A stretch of 64,000 nt of DNA from Herbiconiux sp. (GCF_023264855.1 NZ_JAHFUW010000001.1:1-64000); one strand, 5' to 3'. Counted from the stretch's first letter, positions 8,306 through 17,982 are shown. Made by a program: numbers and translations. The notes: generated by a model not told the origin, from the sequence alone.

Positions 8306-10167
8306 GAGCCGAGCCGGATGAACGTGAAGCGACCGTCGGTCGAGGTGAATGCGGAGGATCCGGTGCCGGTCACCGATTCGAGCTGGCCCACGAGAGCCTC
8401 GCCGCCGTCGGTGTAGGCGGCGCGGTCGACCACGAAGCCGCAGCCGTCGATGCCCTTCACGGCCATCACCATCGCCGGAACCGGCAGCGAGGCGTACGCG
8501 CCGACCTCGTCGACGGGCGCGCGGCCCTTGATGCCGCCGGCCGACCAGCGCAGATCGGTGGAGTGCAGGAACATCCGCATCTCCTCCGAGTCGGTGACCC
8601 CGTTCACCGGCGGCGACTCGGGGAAGGCGATGTAGGGCAGCTGGTAGATCAGGCAGCCCTGGTCGACCGTGCCCTCGATCTGCTTCACGAAGGCGTCGTC
8701 GGAGTCGTAGCTCGCCACGGTCGCCGCGCGGGCGGCGGGATCGACGGGCGGGATCTGGTCCCAGGCCGCGAGCAGCATCAGCAGCACGGCGAGCGGCACG
8801 GCCACCAAATAGCGGCGACCGGGGCGAGCGGATGCGGGCTGCGGCGAGCGCACCTTGGTGACGACCCACCGCACGAACCGGTCCAGGATCAGGCCGATGG
8901 CGGCGAGCGAGAGCATCGCGATCAGGATGGCGATGCGGTTCCACGAGCGGATCGGGAAGTCGACGAACGACAGCAGCGTCGAGAGCCCGCCGACGGTGCC
9001 GAACAGGAAGGCCACGAAGGTCAGCCCGGCCAGGATGGCGAGCGTGCGCACGTAGCTCTTCGGCGCCCGCCAGCGGGTCTTGCCGGCCACCAGCAGGAAA
9101 TACACGGCGACGACCATCAGCGACACGAACCCGGCGGCGGCGATCAGGCCGAGCGCGGGCGCCTCGGAGGGCAGCGGATAGTAGGTGTCGTAGAGCTGAC
9201 GCAGCGTGGCGAACGGCCCGAAGCGATGCCCGGGCACGGGCAGCAGCAGGCTCGAGAGCTTGAACGAGTACAGCTCCGCCTCAGGCGGGCTGCGCACCAG
9301 AACGGCCTCGTTCACGCCGTTCGCGAGCCGGTACAGGATGCTCGGGATGAGATTCACGAGCATGGTGCCGGCGATCAGCAGCCCGGCCGCGGCGGCGCCG
9401 AAGAAGCGGCGCCAGGCGCGGGTCTGCCAGAGCTTCGCCAGGCCCACGATGGCCAGCACCAGGGCCACGAACACCGAGTAGTAGCTCGAGGCGGTGCCGA
9501 GCAGCACGAGCGTGCCGACCGTCGCCGCGTTGCGCCCGCTGATCAGCTTGCGCGACCAGAGCGGCTTCGCGGTCGCCACCCGGAACAGGATGCCCAAGGC
9601 CAGCGGAACCACGAAGTAGGCGGCGAGGAAGAGGTGCCCCTGCCCCTTGATGAAGTGGTACGGCGCGATGGCGAAGGCCACGGCGAGCGCCACCGAGAGC
9701 ACGCGGCTGACGCCGACCTGGCGCAGGAACCACACGGCGGTGATCGCGGCCAGCGGGAAGCCGATCACGAAGTACACGTTCATGGCCACGCCGAAGTCGC
9801 TGGTGAACAGCCGCAGCACGTCGGCGGCGATGAAGTGCAGGTTGTCGGCCTGCGGGTAGTCGCTGTAGTACTGGCCGTACGGGGCGCCGAGGTTCGGCTG
9901 GTGGGTGAACCAGCCGGTCTCGATGATCGTCTTGAAGTGCGAGGCCACGGCGAGGGCGTCGCCGGAGTAGTACAGCGGCACCTTCCAGTCGAGCTGCCAG
10001 AGGTTCAGGCCCCACCAGACGGCGATCAGCGAGAACAGCGCCGCGAGGGCGTAGGGCAGCCAGCGCCAGGAGGCCAGGCGCGCGGCGACGCGGTCCAGCG
10101 GGGCATCCGGATGCCGCGGAGGCAGCGTGCCGGGGGCGTTCGACGGCGGGGTCGCGGTGGCGGTCAT
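8302..10167 (-). CDS. Multi-pass membrane glycan protein (GT-C/YfhO-like)
   Basis: 621 residues. A cytoplasmic tail is followed by about ten membrane segments and a ~150-residue C-terminal extracytoplasmic domain (from about VDPAARAATVASYDSDD to the end). A large loop after the first helix contains SGDALAVASHFKTIIETGW and PYGQYYSDYPQADNLHFI. Acidic residues there resemble the first-loop active sites of GT-C sugar transferases. The ATG overlaps the stop of the upstream GT2 (ATGA), so the genes are co-translated. With GtrB- and GtrA-like neighbours, it could be the outer-face transferase that uses the lipid-linked sugar. That role is an inference. Confidence 0.7.
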   Translation of the reverse strand: MTATATPPSNAPGTLPPRHPDAPLDRVAARLASWRWLPYALAALFSLIAVWWGLNLWQLDWKVPLYYSGDALAVASHFKTIIETGWFTHQPNLGAPYGQYYSDYPQADNLHFIAADVLRLFTSDFGVAMNVYFVIGFPLAAITAVWFLRQVGVSRVLSVALAVAFAIAPYHFIKGQGHLFLAAYFVVPLALGILFRVATAKPLWSRKLISGRNAATVGTLVLLGTASSYYSVFVALVLAIVGLAKLWQTRAWRRFFGAAAAGLLIAGTMLVNLIPSILYRLANGVNEAVLVRSPPEAELYSFKLSSLLLPVPGHRFGPFATLRQLYDTYYPLPSEAPALGLIAAAGFVSLMVVAVYFLLVAGKTRWRAPKSYVRTLAILAGLTFVAFLFGTVGGLSTLLSFVDFPIRSWNRIAILIAMLSLAAIGLILDRFVRWVVTKVRSPQPASARPGRRYLVAVPLAVLLMLLAAWDQIPPVDPAARAATVASYDSDDAFVKQIEGTVDQGCLIYQLPYIAFPESPPVNGVTDSEEMRMFLHSTDLRWSAGGIKGRAPVDEVGAYASLPVPAMVMAVKGIDGCGFVVDRAAYTDGGEALVGQLESVTGTGSSAFTSTDGRFTFIRLGS

Positions 10168-11006
10168 GCGGCCACCCGCATCCGCGGGGCCGTCACCGTG
10201 TAGTAGGCGCGGCGGGCGAGGGCCATCAGCTCGGCGCGACGGTCGCCGAGACGCACGTCGGCCGCGCTGATGGTCTCGGGAGCCTGGCTGCGGCACCAGG
10301 CGTGGTAGGCCTTGGCCTGCTCGGCCTGCTGGCCGACGAGGGCCACGCTCCACTGCCCGGAGTTCACCCGGAAGCCGGCCAGCGTGCGGTCGACGGGTAG
10401 GTAGTCCCCGCCGCCGAACAGCACCTTCGAGTAGCCGGTCTGGTCGATCAGGTAGGGGAAGCGGGCATCCCAGCCACCCGCCTCCTCGAGGTTCGCGCGG
10501 CGCATCGTGACGCATCCGGGTTCGCCGAACACGTTGGTGCCGCGGCGCACCGTCTGGCGCACCACCTCGGCGCCCGGCTGGCGGCGGCGGGCCACTCCCT
10601 GCAGGCCGCGATTACGGATGGTGACCTTGCCGCGGGCGTCCATGATGTCGCGGGGGCTCGAGACGAGCACGACGGACGGGTTCTCGTCGAGCGCCTCGGC
10701 GTGCGCCTGGAGCGCGCCGGGGTAGAGCACGTCGTCGCCGGGCAGCAGCTTGAGGTATTCGCCGGTCGCGGCCTCGGAGACGCGGCGCCAGTTGGCCTCG
10801 GCGCCGCCACCCGCGGGGGTGTGCAGGATGCGCATCCGCCTGTCTGCGGCGAAGGCTTCGAGAACGCCGAGGGTGTCGTCGGTGGAGGCGTGATCGGCCA
10901 CCACGAGCTCGAAGTCGCCGTGCGACTGGGTGAGCACCGAGCGCACGGTGGCGGCGATGAAGTCGGCGTTGTTGTAGGCCGGGATGACGACGGACAGCTG
11001 GGGCAT
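10164..11006 (-). CDS. Family 2 glycosyltransferase
   Basis: 280 residues, a complete GT-A domain: LSVVIPAYNNADFIAATVRS at residue 4, the VVADHASTDDT nucleotide-binding segment (35-45), and LLPGDDVLYPGAL (88-98) with the acidic pair at 91-92. There are no membrane helices, so it is cytoplasmic or peripheral. It probably adds one sugar to a lipid-linked glycan intermediate; donor and acceptor cannot be read from sequence. The start codon shares its A with the stop of gtrA (TGATG), and the stop overlaps the next ORF, placing it mid-operon. Confidence 0.87.
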   Translation of the reverse strand: MPQLSVVIPAYNNADFIAATVRSVLTQSHGDFELVVADHASTDDTLGVLEAFAADRRMRILHTPAGGGAEANWRRVSEAATGEYLKLLPGDDVLYPGALQAHAEALDENPSVVLVSSPRDIMDARGKVTIRNRGLQGVARRRQPGAEVVRQTVRRGTNVFGEPGCVTMRRANLEEAGGWDARFPYLIDQTGYSKVLFGGGDYLPVDRTLAGFRVNSGQWSVALVGQQAEQAKAYHAWCRSQAPETISAADVRLGDRRAELMALARRAYYTVTAPRMRVAA

Positions 11007-11551
11007 CAGCGTTCGCCCTTCTGTGGGTGGGTCGGGGTCTCAGGGGTCGCGGGGGCCTCGAGGTCGATCTCGGTCGCCGCTTCGGCCTGGCGCCGGAAGG
11101 AGAACCCCTTGTGACCGAAGTAGCTGATGAGGGTCGTGATGACGAGGATGGAGAGCTGGGCGAGGATGCGGTTCCAGCCCAGGTTCACCAGGATCGGCAG
11201 GATGACGGCGTTGATGCCGATCGACACCAGATACACGCTCTCGAACCGGGCGAGGTCGCGCCACAGGTGCCCCGTCACCTTGAACACGAACTTGCGGTAC
11301 AGCACGAACGCGAACAGCACGCCGAGCACGTGCGCACAGGCCAGCACGGCGAGCGATCCGACCGTCTCGTTGACGGCGGCATCCACCCACGCCCCGACGG
11401 TGAGGTCGAAGGCGATGAACAGCAGGAACCCGACGCCGGTGTTGGTCGCGCCCACGAGCAGGAACGCGACCCGCTGATCCTTGATCACCCGCAGAATGAG
11501 TCCCGGGCGTTCCGCAGGCTCGTCGCCGCGCACACCACCCGGCTCTGTCAC
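11006..11551 (-). CDS. gtrA: GtrA-family membrane protein
   Basis: 181 residues with four hydrophobic helices. The first segment, FLLVGATNTGVGFLLFIAF, is the GtrA family signature; later come LGVLFAFVLYRKFVFK and LISYFGHKGFSF. GtrA proteins are thought to flip polyprenyl-phosphate-linked sugars and usually pair with a GtrB transferase, which fits the DPM-like GT2 three genes downstream. The charged 25-residue tail is cytoplasmic. The GTG start lies 6 nt after a TAGAGT box with no Shine-Dalgarno, so the operon transcript is likely leaderless. Confidence 0.88.
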   Translation of the reverse strand: MTEPGGVRGDEPAERPGLILRVIKDQRVAFLLVGATNTGVGFLLFIAFDLTVGAWVDAAVNETVGSLAVLACAHVLGVLFAFVLYRKFVFKVTGHLWRDLARFESVYLVSIGINAVILPILVNLGWNRILAQLSILVITTLISYFGHKGFSFRRQAEAATEIDLEAPATPETPTHPQKGER

Positions 11552-11557
11552 GCTGCC

Positions 11558-11563
11558 ACTCTA
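11558..11563 (-). promoter_or_regulatory. -10 box for leaderless gtrA operon
   Basis: TAGAGT on the minus strand, 6 nt before the GTG start of gtrA. It lies in the 146-bp divergent region shared with rfbB, which also holds a TAGAAT box on the plus strand near 11655. Confidence 0.55.
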
Positions 11564-11697
11564 GGTGCTGCCCCCTGCGAGCCCGCCTCACGACACGTCC
11601 CCCCTTCGATCCGGCTTCCATGCGCGGCGCACAGGGGGTGGCGGAGGGCTGCGGCTAGAATCGGTGGCGACAACTTTGCGAGGAGACCTCCCCCACC

Positions 11698-12684
11698 ATG
11701 AAGATTCTTGTGACCGGCGGCGCCGGGTTCATCGGCTCCAACTTCGTCCGACGCACGCTCGAAGACGCGTACCCGGGTCTGGAGGGCGCCGAGGTCGTCG
11801 TGCTCGACGCGCTGACCTACTCGGGCAACCTCGACAACCTGCTCCCGGTGAAGGACTCACCGCGCCTCACCTTCGTGAACGGCGACATCCGCAACGGCCA
11901 GCTGCTCGACGACCTCTTCCCGGGTCTGGACGCCGTGGTGCACTTCGCCGCCGAGTCGCACGTCGACCGCTCCGTGCGCGACGCGTCGATCTTCGTCGAG
12001 ACCAACGTGCTCGGCACCCAGCAGCTGCTCGACGCAGCGCTCCGCAACAACCTCCCCCGCTTCGTGCACGTCTCCACCGACGAGGTCTACGGCTCGATCG
12101 CCGAGGGCTCTTGGGCCGAAGACCGCCCGCTCGAGCCGAACTCGCCCTACTCGGCCTCCAAGGCCGGCAGCGACCTGCTCGCCCGCAGCTACCACCGCAC
12201 GCACGGCATGAACATCTCGATCACGCGCTGCTCGAACAACTACGGCAACTACCACTTCCCCGAGAAGGTCATCCCGCTGTTCGTCACCAACCTGATCGAC
12301 GACAAGCACGTGCCGCTCTACGGCGAGGGCAACAACATCCGCGACTGGCTGCACGTCGACGACCACACGCGTGGCATCGCCCTGGTGCTCACCAAGGGCC
12401 GCGCGGGCGAGATCTACAACATCGGCGGCGGCACCGAGCTCACCAACAAAGAGCTCACCCAGCTTCTCCTCGAAGCGACCGGTAAGGACTGGTCGTACGT
12501 CGACCGCGTCGCCGACCGCCTGGGCCACGACCTGCGCTACTCGGTCGACATCTCCAAGATCCAGGCCGAGCTCGGCTACGAGCCCCAGGTGCCGTTCGAA
12601 CAGGGCCTGGCCGACGTGGTGCAGTGGTACCGCGACAACCGGCAGTGGTGGGAGCCCCTCAAGGCCCGCGCCGCGCTGGCCTGA
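11698..12684 (+). CDS. rfbB: dTDP-glucose 4,6-dehydratase
   Basis: 328 residues, standard for RmlB. The NAD-binding GGAGFIGSNF lies at 7-16. The catalytic triad region is STDEVYG (126-132) with the TDE motif at 127-129, plus Y151 and K155 in YSASK. SHVDRS and RCSNNYG are also typical. It converts dTDP-glucose to dTDP-4-keto-6-deoxyglucose, the branch point for both RfbC/RfbD (rhamnose) and the WecE-like enzyme in this cluster. It has an aGGAGa Shine-Dalgarno and a leadered transcript, and opens the plus-strand rfbB-rfbD-GT4 operon. Confidence 0.97.
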   Translation: MKILVTGGAGFIGSNFVRRTLEDAYPGLEGAEVVVLDALTYSGNLDNLLPVKDSPRLTFVNGDIRNGQLLDDLFPGLDAVVHFAAESHVDRSVRDASIFVETNVLGTQQLLDAALRNNLPRFVHVSTDEVYGSIAEGSWAEDRPLEPNSPYSASKAGSDLLARSYHRTHGMNISITRCSNNYGNYHFPEKVIPLFVTNLIDDKHVPLYGEGNNIRDWLHVDDHTRGIALVLTKGRAGEIYNIGGGTELTNKELTQLLLEATGKDWSYVDRVADRLGHDLRYSVDISKIQAELGYEPQVPFEQGLADVVQWYRDNRQWWEPLKARAALA

Positions 12685-12702
12685 TCGGCTGCGTGCTCTG
12701 AC

Positions 12703-13554
12703 GTGACCCGTTACCTCATCACCGGCGCCGCCGGCATGCTCGGCCGCGACCTCCAGGACGCCCTGGAGGGCCGCGACGTTGTCGCCCTCACCCGCGCTCA
12801 GCTCGACATCACCGACCCGGCGGCCGTGGCCGCTGCGGTCTCGGGCATCGACGTCGTGTTCAACTGCGCCGCCTACACCGCGGTGGATGCGGCGGAGACC
12901 GACGAAGACGCCGCCCGTGTGGTGAACGCGGTCGGCCCCGCCACCCTCGCGGAGGCGACGGCCGCATCCGGAGCGAAGCTGTTCCAGATCTCGACCGACT
13001 ACGTGTTCCAGGGCGACGCCACCTCGCCGTACCCCGAAGACGAGCCGCGCGATCCGCTGAACGCCTACGGCCGCACCAAGGCGGGCGGCGAGACCGCCGT
13101 TCTGGGCCTGAACCCGGCCGGCGGCTACGTCGTACGCACCGCCTGGTTGTACGGCCGGCACGGCGCGAACTTCCCCGCCACCATGCTGCGCCTCGGCCGC
13201 GAACGCGACAGCGTCGCGGTCGTCGCCGACCAGGTCGGGCAGCCCACCTGGACCGCCGATCTGGCCCGTCAGCTGGTGCTGCTGGCCGACTCGGATGCCC
13301 CGGCCGGCATCTATCACGGCACCAATTCCGGGCAGGCATCCTGGTTCGAGTTCGCCCAGGCAACCTTTCAGGAAGCCGGATTGGACCCTGCTAAAGTCGG
13401 TCCAACGGACAGTTCGCAGTTCGTCCGTCCTGCCCCGCGTCCCGCGTACTCCGTACTCGGGCACGACGCGTGGTCCCGAGCAGGATTACCGCCCATGCGC
13501 CCCTGGCGCACAGCCCTGCATGAGGCGACCACCTCGGGAGTTTTTGGAGAGTAA
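12703..13554 (+). CDS. rfbD: dTDP-4-dehydrorhamnose reductase
   Basis: 283 residues with GTG start, 18 bases after rfbB. RmlD features: ITGAAGMLGRDL (6-17) for NADPH, ISTDYVFQGD (96-105), the Y122-K126 pair in AYGRTKAGGE, and VVRTAWLYG. It performs the final reduction to dTDP-L-rhamnose. This is the monofunctional reductase; in some actinobacteria the epimerase is fused, but here RfbC is encoded separately about 9.7 kb away. The TAA stop overlaps the next ATG (TAATG), so translation of the glycosyltransferase is coupled. Confidence 0.96.
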   Translation: MTRYLITGAAGMLGRDLQDALEGRDVVALTRAQLDITDPAAVAAAVSGIDVVFNCAAYTAVDAAETDEDAARVVNAVGPATLAEATAASGAKLFQISTDYVFQGDATSPYPEDEPRDPLNAYGRTKAGGETAVLGLNPAGGYVVRTAWLYGRHGANFPATMLRLGRERDSVAVVADQVGQPTWTADLARQLVLLADSDAPAGIYHGTNSGQASWFEFAQATFQEAGLDPAKVGPTDSSQFVRPAPRPAYSVLGHDAWSRAGLPPMRPWRTALHEATTSGVFGE

Positions 13555-14693
13555 TGGCCACGCTACGGGTGATCATCGATCAGCTGGTGGCCCCCGTTCC
13601 CGGCGGTATCGGGCGCTACACGCTCGAGCTCACGAAGCAACTCGTCGCCACCGCGCCGCGCGGCTGCGACGTGGAGGGCATCCTCTCGGCCGTGCCGCAG
13701 GAGAAGGCCGACGAGGTGAGCGCCAAGCTGCCCGGGCTCGCCGGGCTGCACCGCGCCACGCTCCCGCGCCGTGAGCTCTCGGCCGCCTGGCAGCACGGGC
13801 TCATCGGCACCTCCGGCGAGGGCATGGTGCACGCCACCAGCCTGCTCGCCCCCGTGCGCAAGCACGACCGGCGATCGGATCTCGGCACGCAGACGGCCGT
13901 GACGATCCACGACGTCGTGCCGTGGACGCATCCGTCGACCCTCACGCCCCGCGGCGTCAGCTGGCACAAGGCGATGGCGAAGCGCGCCGCGAAGTACGCC
14001 GACGCGATCGTGGTGCCCACGCACGCCGTGGCCGAAGACCTCTCGCGCTACCTCAACTTCGGCGACCGCATCCGGGTCATCGGCGGTGCGGTGAGCGATG
14101 AGCTGCGGCTTCCCTCCGATCCCACCGCGCGCGCCCTCGAGCTCGACCTGCCCGAGCGGTACCTGCTGGCCGTGGGCACGCTCGAGCCGCGCAAGGGGCT
14201 CGCGGCGCTCATCCAGGCGCTCGCGCATCCGGCCACCGGCGACCTTCCGCTGCTGATCGCCGGCCCCGAAGGCTGGGGCGAGGTCGACGTGGCCTCGGTC
14301 GCCGGCGCGGCCGGTGTGGATGCGTCGCGCATCCGCGTGCTCGGCTTCGTGAGCGACTCCGACCTGGCGCTGCTGCTGGAACGCGCGACCGCGTTCGTCT
14401 ACCCGAGCCTCGCGGAGGGCTTCGGCCTGCCGATCGTCGAGGCCTTCAACTTCGGCACCCCGGTCATCCACGCGGATGTGCCGGCCCTGCTCGAGGTGGC
14501 CGCCGGATCCACCTTCGTGGTGGAGCGCACCACGGCCGACGCGTATGCGGGGCAGCTCGCCGAGGCGATCGGCGCGGTGGTGTCCGACGCGAAGTTGCGC
14601 CAGCGGCTGTCGATCTCCGGTCTCGACCGGGCGCGGGCGTTTTCGTGGCGCGATTCCGCCGACAAGGTGTGGCAGCTGCACGCTGATCTGTAG
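13554..14693 (+). CDS. GT4 family glycosyltransferase
   Basis: 379 residues, two Rossmann domains (GT-B fold). N-terminal PVPGGIGRYTLELT gives the acceptor-side glycine loop; TIHDVVPWTHP and VVPTHAVAEDL follow. The C-terminal donor site has LAVGTLEPRKGLAALIQAL, LLIAGPEGWG, and YPSLAEGFGLPIVEAFNFG with the E-x7-E motif of GT4 retaining enzymes. Coupling to rfbD suggests a rhamnosyl- or mannosyltransferase of the surface polymer; the donor cannot be fixed from sequence. It is convergent with the LCP gene, separated by the first copy of the interspersed hairpin element. Confidence 0.9.
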   Translation: MATLRVIIDQLVAPVPGGIGRYTLELTKQLVATAPRGCDVEGILSAVPQEKADEVSAKLPGLAGLHRATLPRRELSAAWQHGLIGTSGEGMVHATSLLAPVRKHDRRSDLGTQTAVTIHDVVPWTHPSTLTPRGVSWHKAMAKRAAKYADAIVVPTHAVAEDLSRYLNFGDRIRVIGGAVSDELRLPSDPTARALELDLPERYLLAVGTLEPRKGLAALIQALAHPATGDLPLLIAGPEGWGEVDVASVAGAAGVDASRIRVLGFVSDSDLALLLERATAFVYPSLAEGFGLPIVEAFNFGTPVIHADVPALLEVAAGSTFVVERTTADAYAGQLAEAIGAVVSDAKLRQRLSISGLDRARAFSWRDSADKVWQLHADL

Positions 14694-14735
14694 GCCGTGG
14701 GGTCGGGTTCGTTGGTGGTGTCTGGGTAGACCGCG

Positions 14736-14900
14736 GTCCTGCTGTGTTTGTTGCCGGTCGCGCCGGGCTTCGCTCGGCGTGACCGGGCTGCGCCGGTCCC
14801 TGCCCGGCGCAGCGCGACATGTGAGCGCGCGGTCGAGGGACGCGGCCTGCGGTCGCATCCCTCGGCCACACGCTCACCTTGGGTCGTCGAGTACGGCCTG
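14736..14900 (+). repeat. Interspersed three-hairpin element, copy 1
   Basis: 165 bp in the gap between convergent genes. Hairpin I is 14754-14786 (14-bp stem, CTTCG loop). Hairpin II is 14787-14813 (10-bp stem, TCCCTGC loop). Hairpin III is 14821-14877 (outer GTGAGCG/CGCTCAC clamp, inner 17-bp stem with loop TGC). A conserved unpaired tail CTTGGGTCGTCGAGTACGGC and CTG ends the element. It aligns without gaps to copy 3 and with one deletion to copy 2. Paired positions change together between copies, showing that the fold is maintained. No ORF of its own is convincing. Confidence 0.85.
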
Positions 14901-14930
14901 TTGCGTGCGTGCAGGTACCACCGTGTTTGG

Positions 14931-16301
14931 CTATTGAGGTGAGTTCGTAGCGTTGGAGAGTACTAGGGCGCTCGAGACCGTGCTTCGGACGAGGTCCCAG
15001 TCGGGGGCCTCGGGGTCGATCAGAGGGGGCGTGAGCTCGACGTTGTCGATCGGGAGGTCCTTGGTCTTGAGCGCCAGGTCGAGGAAGTAGGCGAGGGTCG
15101 ACTGCGGGATGTCGGTCTGCACGACCTGGGTGCCGGCCGAGACGATGTCCTGGAACTTCGAGAGCACGTTCACCGGCTGGAACTGCTTCAGGATGGCCGT
15201 CTGCAGTTCGCGCTGGCGCTCCATCCGGTCGTAGTCGCTCGTGGTGTGGCGGGAGCGGGCGTACCAGAGGGCCGTGTAGCCGTCCATGTGCTGCTCGCCG
15301 GGCCAGATGATGCCCTCGACCTCGTTGCCCTCTTCGTCACCGCCCATCGGCAGCTCCTCGGTGACGTTGATGTCGACGCCGCCGAGCGCGTCGATGAGGT
15401 CGGAGAAGCCCTGCATGTCGATCATCACGTAGTACTGGATGGTGATGCCGAGGGCGCCCTCGATGGCATCCTTCGTCGCCTCGACGCCGGGGTTCGAGCC
15501 CTCGGCGTCGGCGTTCGGATACAGGTCCTGGTCGAAGGCCATCACGCGCGGGTAGAGGAAGCTGATCTGGCAGTCGCTGCCGCAGTCGTAGCTGCCGTCG
15601 GGGGCGTAGTCGGTGCCGATCAGGGGCGAGTCCGCCGCCAGCGGCACGTCCTGCAGGTCGCGCGGGATGCCCACCATCGTCGCCCGCCCCGTGTCGGCCT
15701 CGATGGAGACCACGGTCATGCTGTCGGGCCGCATGCCGTCGCGGTCGGGCCCGGCGTCGCCGCCGAGCAGCAGGATGTTGTAGCGGCCGTCGACCGGGGG
15801 CTCGGCCGCGGCCTGCGCGTTGAACACCGAGCTCAGGCCCGACTGCGCCACATTCGCGTAGTACGCCGCTGCCGCCGCGCCTCCCGAGGTGAGCACCAGC
15901 AGCACCACCGAGAACGCCGCGAGCGCCGGGCGGGCGCGATCCCCCACGCGCACCAGCCGCACGAGACGCAGGGTGTCCAGCGTGAGCACCACCCAGAGCA
16001 CCGCGTAGGCGATCAGCACGCCCTGCGCGATGGTGAGCGGAATCGGGTTCGTGGCGATCGAGAAGATCACCTGCGGCCAAATCGTGTAGATGATGAGGCC
16101 GAGCACGGCCAGGATCCACAGCGCGAAGGTGAAGTAGAGGCCGAAGCGGCCGAGCTTGCGGTTGCCGGCGAGCACCTGGGCGGATCCCGGGATCAGCAGG
16201 TTGAGCACGACGAGCCACCACCCCCTGACCGTCATGGCCTTGGAGGAGGTGACATCCGGATACCGGATCGGGCTCGCTGTGGAGGAGGCGGTTGTCGTCA
16301 T
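14931..16301 (-). CDS. LytR-CpsA-Psr family glycan ligase
   Basis: 456 residues. The N-terminal third has several hydrophobic segments ([64 protein letters not shown]). The rest is the LCP domain outside the membrane: [20 protein letters not shown] with conserved Asp/Arg, [11 protein letters not shown], the disulfide-like CGSDC, and [20 protein letters not shown] holding the phosphate-binding arginines. LCP enzymes attach lipid-linked glycans (teichoic acid, arabinogalactan, capsule) to peptidoglycan, so this may attach the polymer encoded next door. The start overlaps the purE stop (ATGA). Confidence 0.92.
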   Translation of the reverse strand: MTTTASSTASPIRYPDVTSSKAMTVRGWWLVVLNLLIPGSAQVLAGNRKLGRFGLYFTFALWILAVLGLIIYTIWPQVIFSIATNPIPLTIAQGVLIAYAVLWVVLTLDTLRLVRLVRVGDRARPALAAFSVVLLVLTSGGAAAAAYYANVAQSGLSSVFNAQAAAEPPVDGRYNILLLGGDAGPDRDGMRPDSMTVVSIEADTGRATMVGIPRDLQDVPLAADSPLIGTDYAPDGSYDCGSDCQISFLYPRVMAFDQDLYPNADAEGSNPGVEATKDAIEGALGITIQYYVMIDMQGFSDLIDALGGVDINVTEELPMGGDEEGNEVEGIIWPGEQHMDGYTALWYARSRHTTSDYDRMERQRELQTAILKQFQPVNVLSKFQDIVSAGTQVVQTDIPQSTLAYFLDLALKTKDLPIDNVELTPPLIDPEAPDWDLVRSTVSSALVLSNATNSPQ

Positions 16302-16822
16302 AGGCGGGTTTGGAGGTCCGTGTTCTTCTGCTCGACGAGCTCGGCGAGCTCGGAACGATAGCGGTCGAGGGCGTCGGCGAGGGCGTCGCCTGCGGCGTCA
16401 CCCGAGGTGGAGAGGATGCTGACGGCGATCAGCGCGGCGTTCTTGGCGCCGCCGATGGAGACGGTGGCGACCGGGATGCCGGCCGGCATCTGCACGATCG
16501 ACAGCAGCGAGTCGAGGCCGTCGAGCTTGGCCAGCGGCACCGGCACGCCGACGACCGGGAGGGTGGTGACGGAGGAGAGCATGCCCGGCAGGTGCGCTGC
16601 GCCGCCGGCCCCGGCGATGATGACCTTGAGGCCGCGTTCCCGGGCCGACTTGCCGTAGGCGATCATCTTCTCGGGGGTGCGGTGCGCCGAGACGACCTGC
16701 ACCTCACTGGGAACACCGAAGTCGTTCAGCACCTGCACGGCGTCGCTCATGACCGTGAAGTCGGAGTCCGATCCCATGACGACGCCCACGAGGGGCCGGA
16801 TGTCGGGTGCATCTGAGGGCAT
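16298..16822 (-). CDS. purE: N5-carboxyaminoimidazole ribonucleotide mutase
   Basis: 174 residues, class I Pur[15 protein letters not shown] near the start, SAHRTPEKM with the catalytic His, [14 protein letters not shown], and the C-terminal [14 protein letters not shown]. It moves the carboxylate of N5-CAIR to make CAIR in purine synthesis, using the product of PurK encoded 17 bases upstream. It has an AAGAGG Shine-Dalgarno before ATG; a TACGCT box 7 nt before the start might allow additional initiation. Its coupling to the LCP gene downstream is a common actinobacterial arrangement. Confidence 0.97.
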   Translation of the reverse strand: MPSDAPDIRPLVGVVMGSDSDFTVMSDAVQVLNDFGVPSEVQVVSAHRTPEKMIAYGKSARERGLKVIIAGAGGAAHLPGMLSSVTTLPVVGVPVPLAKLDGLDSLLSIVQMPAGIPVATVSIGGAKNAALIAVSILSTSGDAAGDALADALDRYRSELAELVEQKNTDLQTRL

Positions 16823-16839
16823 GCCTCTTAGCGTAAGTG

Positions 16840-17976
16840 TCAGTTCTGGAAGAACGCCGCAGCGGCACGCGCGCGGAACACGACGTCGTCGAGCTCGTCG
16901 CCGGCCACGGTGAGGTGCCCGATCTTGCGGCCGGGCCGGGCGGTCTTGCCGTAGAGGTGCAGCTTCGCCGTCGGCTGGTCTTCCAGGGCGGCGCGCGCCG
17001 GCCCGTCGAGGTCACCGTCGGAGGGTCCGCCGAGGATGTTGATCATCACGGTCCACGGCTCGCGGAAGCCGGTGGCGCCCAGCGGCAGGTCGAGAACCGC
17101 CCGCAGGTGCTGCTCGAACTGGCTGGTGGTCGAGCCGTCGATGGTCCAGTGTCCGGTGTTGTGCGGGCGCATCGCCAGCTCGTTCACCAGGATGCGCTCA
17201 TCCGTCGTCTCGAACAGCTCGACGGCGAGCACGCCGGTGACACCCAGTTCTTCGGCGATCGTGTGCCCGATGCGGGCTGCCATCTCGGCCACGGCGCCGG
17301 CGGCACCGGGAGCCGGGGCGATCACCTCGGCACAGACGCCGTTTTTCTGGATCGACTCGACGACGGGCCACAGCGTGGTCTCGCCGCTAGGCCGCCGGGC
17401 GACCAGCTGCGCGAGCTCGCGGCGGAACTCGACCAGTTCTTCTGCCAGCAGGGCGCCTCCGCGGCCGTCTTCGTCGAGCGCCTGGAACCACTCCTCCACC
17501 TGAGCGGCGGATTCGACGACCCGCACGCCCTTGCCGTCGTAGCCGCCGCGCGCGGTCTTGACGACCGCCCGGCCGCCGTGGTCGGCGATGAACGCGTCGA
17601 GCTGCTCCGGCGTCTCGACCCGGGCCCAGTCGGGCATCGGGATGCCGAGCTCGCCGAGCCGTTCGCGCATCCGCAACTTGTCCTGGGCGAACTGCAGAGC
17701 ATCCGGGCCCGGATGCACGCGCACGCCCTCCTCGACGAGCGCCCGCAGCACGGCCTGAGGCACGTGCTCGTGGTCGAACGTCACGACGTCGACGTCGCGC
17801 GCGAACGCCCGCACGGTCTCGAGATCGGTGTAATCCCCCACCGCTGTCCCCGCGATCGCGGCCGACATCCCCTCGCCCTCAGCGAGCACCCGGATCTCGA
17901 TCCCCAGCTCGATCGCCGGAGGAACCATCATCCGGGCCAACTGCCCGCCACCCACAACGCCCACAACAAAAGTCAC
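16840..17976 (-). CDS. purK: 5-(carboxyamino)imidazole ribonucleotide synthase
   Basis: 378 residues with an ATP-grasp fold: [13 protein letters not shown] at the N-terminus, [23 protein letters not shown] for ATP binding, and [15 protein letters not shown] near the metal site. It carboxylates AIR with bicarbonate and ATP to N5-CAIR. The GTG start (17976) has no Shine-Dalgarno and lies 6 nt after TAAACT, so it begins a leaderless purK-purE-LCP operon. Confidence 0.97.
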   Translation of the reverse strand: MTFVVGVVGGGQLARMMVPPAIELGIEIRVLAEGEGMSAAIAGTAVGDYTDLETVRAFARDVDVVTFDHEHVPQAVLRALVEEGVRVHPGPDALQFAQDKLRMRERLGELGIPMPDWARVETPEQLDAFIADHGGRAVVKTARGGYDGKGVRVVESAAQVEEWFQALDEDGRGGALLAEELVEFRRELAQLVARRPSGETTLWPVVESIQKNGVCAEVIAPAPGAAGAVAEMAARIGHTIAEELGVTGVLAVELFETTDERILVNELAMRPHNTGHWTIDGSTTSQFEQHLRAVLDLPLGATGFREPWTVMINILGGPSDGDLDGPARAALEDQPTAKLHLYGKTARPGRKIGHLTVAGDELDDVVFRARAAAAFFQN

Positions 17977-17982
17977 ACGTGG

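Noticed and set aside
14748-14942. Small peptides readable inside the interspersed element copies
   Set aside because: Similar peptides appear in copies 1 and 3 (SLPGAARHVSARS), but differences follow base pairing, not codon position, and no Shine-Dalgarno or stable start is shared.
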